The position numbers were made by a program, and so were the translations under genes. Below are positions 59,124 to 64,000 of a DNA stretch of 64,000 nt, piece after piece (within the stretch, counting starts at the first letter, position 1; each line of letters begins with the position of its first letter). Below the pieces are notes generated by a model. That model ran no database searches, was not told the DNA's origin, and saw only the letters and a program-made list of their open reading frames with translations. This DNA is from Halorubrum salinum (lineage in GTDB: Archaea > Halobacteriota > Halobacteria > Halobacteriales > Haloferacaceae), in assembly GCF_024494575.1 (NCBI RefSeq), contig NZ_JANHDO010000001.1, positions 806,001-870,000 of the forward strand, written 5' to 3'.

Positions 59124-60914
59124 ATGAGCGAGCAGCAATCCCGACCCGACGAGGACGCGGCCTCGCGGGGACGCGGCGACGCGGACCGATTCGCGGGCAA
59201 GAAAGACGCCGACCTCCGGAGCAAAGACGTCACCGAGGGCGCGGAGCGGGCCCCGCACCGCTCGATGTTCCGGGCGATGGGGTTCGACGACGAGGACCTC
59301 TCCTCGCCCATCGTCGGCGTCCCGAACCCCGCGGCCGACATCACGCCGTGTAACGTTCACCTCGACGACGTCGCGGAGTCGGCGCTCGACGGCATCGACG
59401 CCGCCGGCGGCATGCCGATCGAGTTCGGCACGATCACCATTAGCGACGCCATCTCGATGGGGACGGAGGGGATGAAGGCGTCGCTTATCTCGCGGGAAGT
59501 GATAGCCGACAGCGTCGAACTCGTCTCCTTCGGCGAACGCATGGACGCGCTGGTGACGGTCGCGGGCTGTGACAAGAACCTCCCGGGAATGCTGATGGCG
59601 TCGATCCGCACCGACCTCCCGAGCGTGTTCCTCTACGGCGGGTCGATCATGCCCGGTCAGCACAACGGCCGCGACGTGACCATCGTGCAGGTGTTCGAGG
59701 GCGTCGGCGCGTACGCCGAAGGCGACATGAGCGGCGAGGAACTCGACGAACTCGAACGGCACGCGTGCCCCGGCGCGGGCTCCTGTGGCGGGATGTTCAC
59801 GGCGAACACGATGGCGTCCATCTCCGAGGCGCTCGGGATGGCCCCGCTCGGCTCCGCCTCCGCGCCCGCCGAAGATCAGGAGCGCTACGACGTGGCCGAG
59901 CGCGCGGGCGAGCTCGTCGTCGAGTGCATCGAAGAGGACCGCCGCCCCTCCGACATCCTCTCGCGGAAGTCCTTCGAGAACGCGATCGCCTTACAGACCG
60001 CGATCGGCGGCTCGACGAACGGCGTCCTCCACCTGCTCGCGCTCGCGGGCGAGGCCGACGTGGACCTCTCGATCGAAGACTTCGACGAGATATCGCGGCG
60101 CACGCCGAAGATCGCCGACCTCCAGCCGGGCGGCAACAGCGTGATGAACGACCTCCACGAGGTCGGCGGCGTCCCCGTGGTGCTCCGTCGCCTGCTCGAG
60201 GCGGACCTGCTCCACGGCGACGCGGAGACCGTCACGGGCCGGACGCTCGCCGAGGAGATCGAAGAGTTGGAGGCACAAGGGAAGCTCCCGGACGACTCGG
60301 AGATCGACGCGGACTTCCTCTACACGGTCGACGAGCCGAAGGAGGCCGAGGGCGCGATCAAGATCCTCACGGGCAACCTCGCGCCCGAGGGATCGGTGCT
60401 CAAGGTGACCGGCGACGACGCGTTCCACCACGAGGGACCGGCGCGCGTGTTCACGAACGAGGAGGACGCGATGGAGTACGTCCAGTCCGGCGAGATCGAG
60501 TCCGGCGACGTGATCGTGATCCACAACGAGGGACCGACCGGCGGCCCCGGCATGCGCGAGATGCTCGGCGTCACCGCCGCCGTCGTCGGCGCGGGCCACG
60601 AGGACGACGTGGCCCTGCTGACCGACGGGCGGTTCTCCGGCGCGACCCGCGGCCCGATGATCGGACACGTGGCTCCCGAGGCTGCCGTTGGGGGCCCGAT
60701 CGGTCTCATCGAGGACGGCGACGTGATCACCGTCGACATCCCGGAGCGTGACCTCTCCGTCGACCTCTCCGAAGAAGAGCTGGCCGAGCGCCGCGAGGCG
60801 TTCGAGGCACCCGAGCCGCAGTACGAGGGCGGGATCCTCGCGAAGTACGGCCGCGACTTCGCCTCCGCGTCCGAGGGCGCGGTGACGAATCCGCGGCTCA
60901 CGCGAGACCTGTAG
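59124..60914 (+). CDS. ilvD: Dihydroxy-acid dehydratase
   Basis: A 596-residue protein with the Fe-S and active-site signatures: NPAADITPCNVHL, VAGCDKNLPGMLMAS, HACPGAGSCGGMFTANTMAS, and the C-terminal SGATRGPMIGHVAPEAA. It dehydrates dihydroxy acids in branched-chain amino-acid synthesis. An N-terminal 35-residue acidic extension is extra but ordinary in halophiles. The TATA-like GTTTAAGACC is about 30 bp upstream. Confidence 0.96.
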   Translation: MSEQQSRPDEDAASRGRGDADRFAGKKDADLRSKDVTEGAERAPHRSMFRAMGFDDEDLSSPIVGVPNPAADITPCNVHLDDVAESALDGIDAAGGMPIEFGTITISDAISMGTEGMKASLISREVIADSVELVSFGERMDALVTVAGCDKNLPGMLMASIRTDLPSVFLYGGSIMPGQHNGRDVTIVQVFEGVGAYAEGDMSGEELDELERHACPGAGSCGGMFTANTMASISEALGMAPLGSASAPAEDQERYDVAERAGELVVECIEEDRRPSDILSRKSFENAIALQTAIGGSTNGVLHLLALAGEADVDLSIEDFDEISRRTPKIADLQPGGNSVMNDLHEVGGVPVVLRRLLEADLLHGDAETVTGRTLAEEIEELEAQGKLPDDSEIDADFLYTVDEPKEAEGAIKILTGNLAPEGSVLKVTGDDAFHHEGPARVFTNEEDAMEYVQSGEIESGDVIVIHNEGPTGGPGMREMLGVTAAVVGAGHEDDVALLTDGRFSGATRGPMIGHVAPEAAVGGPIGLIEDGDVITVDIPERDLSVDLSEEELAERREAFEAPEPQYEGGILAKYGRDFASASEGAVTNPRLTRDL

Positions 60915-60977
60915 CGGCGACAAACGCGTCCACCTGCGCGATGCGTCGCGACCGCGACGCGTGGAACGCGCCCGTTC

Positions 60978-61229
60978 TCACTCCGCGGTACCGCCGTCGG
61001 TCCGTGCGGTCCGGACCGACTCGGCGCGCCAGACGTTGCTCCGGCGGCCGGCGCGCGACAGTTCCATCTTCACCACCGACCCGACCGGCAGGTCCGCGAC
61101 GCGCTCGCGGGCGTCCTCGTCGGCGTAGTCGACGATGTGGTACGTCTCGTTCCGTGGATGTGCACGTACGGTGGTGCATTCGTGATCGTTCTGTTCGGAA
61201 ATGACGGTGTACGCGTTTGACTTCGACAT
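60978..61229 (-). CDS. Small conserved-looking haloarchaeal protein
   Basis: An 83-residue protein starting MSKSNAYTVISEQNDHECTT (the preceding ATG is also in frame). A small beta-barrel-like pattern (THIVDYADEDARERVADLP; VVKMELSRAGRRSNVWRAES) but no enzyme motif. An AT-rich promoter (about 61235-61260) is upstream, and unlike most of the host DNA it is visibly AT-rich. Unknown function. Confidence 0.6.
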   Translation of the reverse strand: MSKSNAYTVISEQNDHECTTVRAHPRNETYHIVDYADEDARERVADLPVGSVVKMELSRAGRRSNVWRAESVRTARTDGGTAE

Positions 61230-61434
61230 CATACTCCGTAATAATTGGAAATACTATTTCAAAACTTCGTATATTCACTACGTGTATCGATCAAGATCTA
61301 ATACGGATATAAGGTCGTTATATTCCGATCCGACGTGGAGTTCGGCGGCGACCGACGAACGGCGGGCTCCCGGCCTCGCGTCGCGCGCCGCCGGCAATCA
61401 CCATCCATATCTTCGCGGGTCTCGAATCTGAGCC

Positions 61435-62049
61435 ATGGATCAAGGCGGCGAGACGGACGCGGACGCCGGCGGCGTGGCGCTGTTCGTCGACGGACCGAAC
61501 GTACTGCGCGAGGAGTTCGACGTGGATTTAGACGACGTGCGGCGCGCGGCCGAAGCCGAGGGGCCGCTCGTCACGACCCGGTTGTACCTCGACGAGCACG
61601 CGACGCCGGGGCTGATTCAGGCCGCGGAGGCGCGCGGCTTCGAGGTCGTGGTCACGAGCGGGGACGTCGACGTGAAACTCGCGGTCGACGCGGCTCGGTT
61701 CGCCGCCGAGGGTCGGATGGCGACGCTCGCTATCGCCTCGCGCGACACGGACTTCAAACCCGTCGTCGAGACGGCGAACGGGTTCGGTATCCGGACGCTC
61801 GCGATCGCGCCCGGCGAGTTCGGCCGATCGGACGCCCTGCGAAACGCCGCGAACGGGTCCGTGACTCTCGACGGCGACGTGGAGTTCGGGACCGACGCGG
61901 CCGCGGAGACCGTGGGGACTCCGGAGACCGACGCAGCTGCAGAGGCAGACGCGACCGCGGAGGCCGAAGAGCGTGATGCGACTAGAGGGGGCGACGCAGC
62001 CGAGGGACCGGGCGTGGGCGGAACGATCCACGAGGACCGAACCCGCTAG
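61435..62049 (+). CDS. NYN-domain (LabA/DUF88-type) nuclease-like protein
   Basis: A 204-residue PIN-like protein: FVDGPNVLREEF (first Asp and Asn), SGDVDVKLAVDAARFA (central Asp) and LAIASRDTDFKPVVETA (final Asp), the metal ligands of NYN nucleases. The N-terminus and last 60 residues are low-complexity acidic tails. RNA cleavage is probable. Divergent TATA-rich region with the small gene before it. Confidence 0.85.
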   Translation: MDQGGETDADAGGVALFVDGPNVLREEFDVDLDDVRRAAEAEGPLVTTRLYLDEHATPGLIQAAEARGFEVVVTSGDVDVKLAVDAARFAAEGRMATLAIASRDTDFKPVVETANGFGIRTLAIAPGEFGRSDALRNAANGSVTLDGDVEFGTDAAAETVGTPETDAAAEADATAEAEERDATRGGDAAEGPGVGGTIHEDRTR

Positions 62050-62057
62050 CGACGCGG

Positions 62058-62711
62058 TCAGACCCGACGTTCAGAGCGGATCCGACCGAGGAGCACCGCG
62101 CCGATCCCGCCCGTGGCGGCGGCGACGCCGCCGAGTCCGATCGCGGTCGGAACGAGCCCGATGCGGGCGATCGCGGCGTCGACGGCGAGGCGGAACCATC
62201 CGAGCTCGGGCACGGCGATCACCGCCTTGGCGCGTATCCACTCCTCGCGGACGACCGGCGCTATCCCCGCGCTCTGGTCGTACTCCCCGTTGGCGTCGCC
62301 GTAGGTGATGTACCCGTCGTGCGGGGCGGGACAGGCGTCGAGTTCGGCGCAGTCGCCGTCCAGAAGCGCCGGATCGGCGCGGTCCGTCCAGTCCTCGCCG
62401 GCCGAAACCGGGAACGCGACGCGGTGGAGGATCGGCCCGAGACCGTCCCCGGGCGGGTCGAAGACGACCACGTCGCCCGCGTCGCCGAGCCGGGTCGGCG
62501 CGCCGGGAGCGACGTGTCCAGTGACGCCGTCCCACGGGAAGCGGTCGGTCGCCGTGACGACGACGAGGTCACCGCGCTCGACTTGCGGGGCCATGCTCCC
62601 GCTCTCGACGGCGACGAGCGGGGGCCACGCGCCGACGACCGCGGCCGAGACGAGCGCGACGACGAGGACCGCGACGGCTGGACCGAACGGTCCCGATCGG
62701 TCTCCCTGCAC
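62058..62711 (-). CDS. Signal peptidase I (archaeal/Sec11-like, S26B)
   Basis: A 217-residue membrane protein: N-terminal helix (AVAVLVVALVSAAVVGAW), catalytic VESGSMAPQVERGDLVVV (Ser), LHRVAF (His of the Sec11 type) and YGDANGEYD (Asp), ending in C-terminal hydrophobic helices (RIGLVPTAIGLGGVAAATGG). Cleaves Sec signal peptides outside the membrane. It is convergent with the NYN gene (8 bp gap). Confidence 0.9.
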   Translation of the reverse strand: MQGDRSGPFGPAVAVLVVALVSAAVVGAWPPLVAVESGSMAPQVERGDLVVVTATDRFPWDGVTGHVAPGAPTRLGDAGDVVVFDPPGDGLGPILHRVAFPVSAGEDWTDRADPALLDGDCAELDACPAPHDGYITYGDANGEYDQSAGIAPVVREEWIRAKAVIAVPELGWFRLAVDAAIARIGLVPTAIGLGGVAAATGGIGAVLLGRIRSERRV

Positions 62712-62875
62712 GTCGCTATCGGAGGGACCGGTCGGCTTTGAGGCTGTCGGCGGCGTGAGCCGGACGCGTCACCGTCGCCGGACCCGATCTGCGGTGTCCC
62801 GCCCGCTCACGGTCCGCCGACGCGGCGCGCCCCGAGGCCACTGGGTTAAAGAGACGTGCCGGCGAGTGTGTTCGC

Positions 62876-64000
62876 ATGACGGACCGACAGCCGCCCCTCC
62901 ACGGGACGCACGACGCGCGCGGCGCGAAGTTCACCGACTTCGGCGGGTGGCAGATGCCCGTCGAGTTCGACTCGATCCGCGAGGAACACGCCGCAGTGCG
63001 GGAGTCGGTCGGCGTCTTCGACGTCTCTCACATGGGCGAGATCGAGGTCTCGGGCCCGGACGCGGCCGCCCTGCTCGACCGCCTGACGACGAACGACGTG
63101 ACCGCGCTCGACCCCGGCGACTCCCAGTACGCCGCGATCACGAACACAGAGGGGATCATGCTCGACGACACGGTCGTCTACCGGCTCCCCGACGGTATCG
63201 AGGCGGGGGCCGCCACCTCGGCGCTCGCCGACGTCGCTGCGGATCCCGACCCCGACCTCGACGACACCTCCGGCGATCCCGCGTACCTCTTCGTACCGAA
63301 CGCGGGTCACGACGACCAGATGTACGACCGCTGGGTCGCCCACCGCGACGAGTGGGGACTGGACGCGGCCGTCGCGAACGCGACCGACGACTGGGCCATG
63401 CTCGCGGTGCAAGGTCCGGAGGCGGCGGCCGCGCTCGACGACGCGACCGGCGGGGGCGCAGTCACGGGCCTCTCGAAGTTCGAGGCGACGGCGGCGGCGG
63501 TCGCCGACGCGCCGAGTTGGGTCGCACGGACCGGCTACACCGGCGAGGACGGCTTCGAGATCATGTGCCCGGCCGCCGACGCCGCGGCGGTCTGGGAGGC
63601 GTTCGTCGGGGGGGAGGCGAGCGACGGACCGGCACAGCCGTGCGGGCTCGGCTCGCGCGACACCCTCCGCATGGAGATGGGCTACCTGCTCTCCGGGCAG
63701 GACTTCGACCCCGAAGGCGAGCCGCGGACGCCCTACGAGGCCGACATCGGATTCGTCGTCGACCTCGACACGGAGTTCGTCGGCCGCGACGCGCTCGCGG
63801 CACAGCGCGAGGCCGGCGTCGACGAGCGGTTCGTCGGGGTGCGCCTCCTCGACCGCGGCGTTCCGCGCGGCGGCTACGCGGTCACCGACGGCGACCTCAC
63901 GCGGATCGGACGGCTGACCTCCGGCACGATGAGCCCGACGCTCGACGAGCCGATCGGCCTCGGCTACCTCCACGAGAGCTTCATCGAAGCGGGGGCGGAG
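62876..64000 (+). CDS. gcvT: Aminomethyltransferase (glycine cleavage T-protein), 3' end beyond window
   Basis: 375 codons visible, open to the last base. It starts MTDRQPPLHGTHDARGAKFT and has FGGWQMPVEF, VSHMGEIEVSG, TGYTGEDGFEIMC, and the LDTEFVGRDAL blocks of GcvT. It transfers the aminomethyl carbon to tetrahydrofolate and releases ammonia. A TATA-like GGTTAAAG lies about 28 bp upstream. The other glycine-cleavage genes would be expected downstream, outside the window. Confidence 0.95.
   Translation, partial: MTDRQPPLHGTHDARGAKFTDFGGWQMPVEFDSIREEHAAVRESVGVFDVSHMGEIEVSGPDAAALLDRLTTNDVTALDPGDSQYAAITNTEGIMLDDTVVYRLPDGIEAGAATSALADVAADPDPDLDDTSGDPAYLFVPNAGHDDQMYDRWVAHRDEWGLDAAVANATDDWAMLAVQGPEAAAALDDATGGGAVTGLSKFEATAAAVADAPSWVARTGYTGEDGFEIMCPAADAAAVWEAFVGGEASDGPAQPCGLGSRDTLRMEMGYLLSGQDFDPEGEPRTPYEADIGFVVDLDTEFVGRDALAAQREAGVDERFVGVRLLDRGVPRGGYAVTDGDLTRIGRLTSGTMSPTLDEPIGLGYLHESFIEAGAE

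Noticed and set aside
1..64000. CRISPR array, rRNA or tRNA genes
   Set aside because: No regularly spaced direct repeats of CRISPR type and no recognisable rRNA or complete tRNA cloverleaf sequence were seen; small RNA genes could still be missed by eye.

Overview
The window is a chromosomal segment of an extremely halophilic archaeon (class Halobacteria). The host DNA is very GC-rich. Its proteins are strongly acidic, many starts are leaderless with a TATA box about 25 bp upstream, and the gene content is haloarchaeal: siroheme decarboxylase, methenyl-tetrahydromethanopterin cyclohydrolase, CetZ tubulin, aIF-1A, and the L7Ae-S28e-L24e-Ndk ribosomal operon. A Halorubrum-like genus is my guess from general resemblance only.

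Layout. 1-6.1 kb: partial 2Fe-2S ferredoxin, ModE-like regulator, a haem operon (ahbAB, precorrin-2 dehydrogenase, hemA), eS6 and a lipoate-ligase-like protein. 6.2-13.4 kb: membrane histidine kinase, degenerate M23-like protein, two overlapping moeA paralogues (one fused to a binding-protein domain) and a PHP phosphoesterase. 13.5-21.6 kb: deaminase, small zinc proteins, mch, a duplicated PhoU/TrkA-C potassium-channel regulator, pyrB-pyrI and an ASCH-like protein. 22.2-31 kb: B12-dependent ribonucleotide reductase, aIF-1A, beta-carbonic anhydrase, a secreted propeller protein and the ribosomal operon. 40.4-45.5 kb: small zinc and membrane proteins, a YcaO cyclodehydratase fusion, a cupin and CetZ. 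45.6-51 kb: a predicted sulfur-transfer module (YeeE/YedE permease, two beta-propeller proteins, a cysteine-less tandem rhodanese and DsrE). 51.1-64 kb: cmk, purU, purS-purQ, a SHOCT protein, a double cupredoxin, a large beta-helix surface protein, ilvD, NYN nuclease, signal peptidase and partial gcvT.

The outstanding region is 31.3-39.2 kb. It is a 7.87-kb AT-rich integrated element (about 40% GC by eye) with codon usage unlike its surroundings. It splits a 5'-nucleotidase-type metallophosphatase gene exactly inside its conserved GNHE active-site motif. The two host halves rejoin in frame through a 7-bp direct repeat (TCACGAG). Each element end carries the same 11-bp sequence, inverted and exactly 15 bp from that core, so the attachment site is symmetric. 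The element encodes a zinc-ribbon tyrosine recombinase, a PrimPol-like replication protein, a PD-(D/E)XK nuclease, a ribbon-helix-helix protein and several small proteins. A perfect 16-bp operator-like sequence lies upstream of two convergent cargo transcription units, and an iteron-like array lies upstream of the recombinase end. No capsid, spike or conjugation gene is visible, so it looks like a plasmid-type integrative element rather than a provirus.

No rRNA, tRNA or CRISPR array was recognised.
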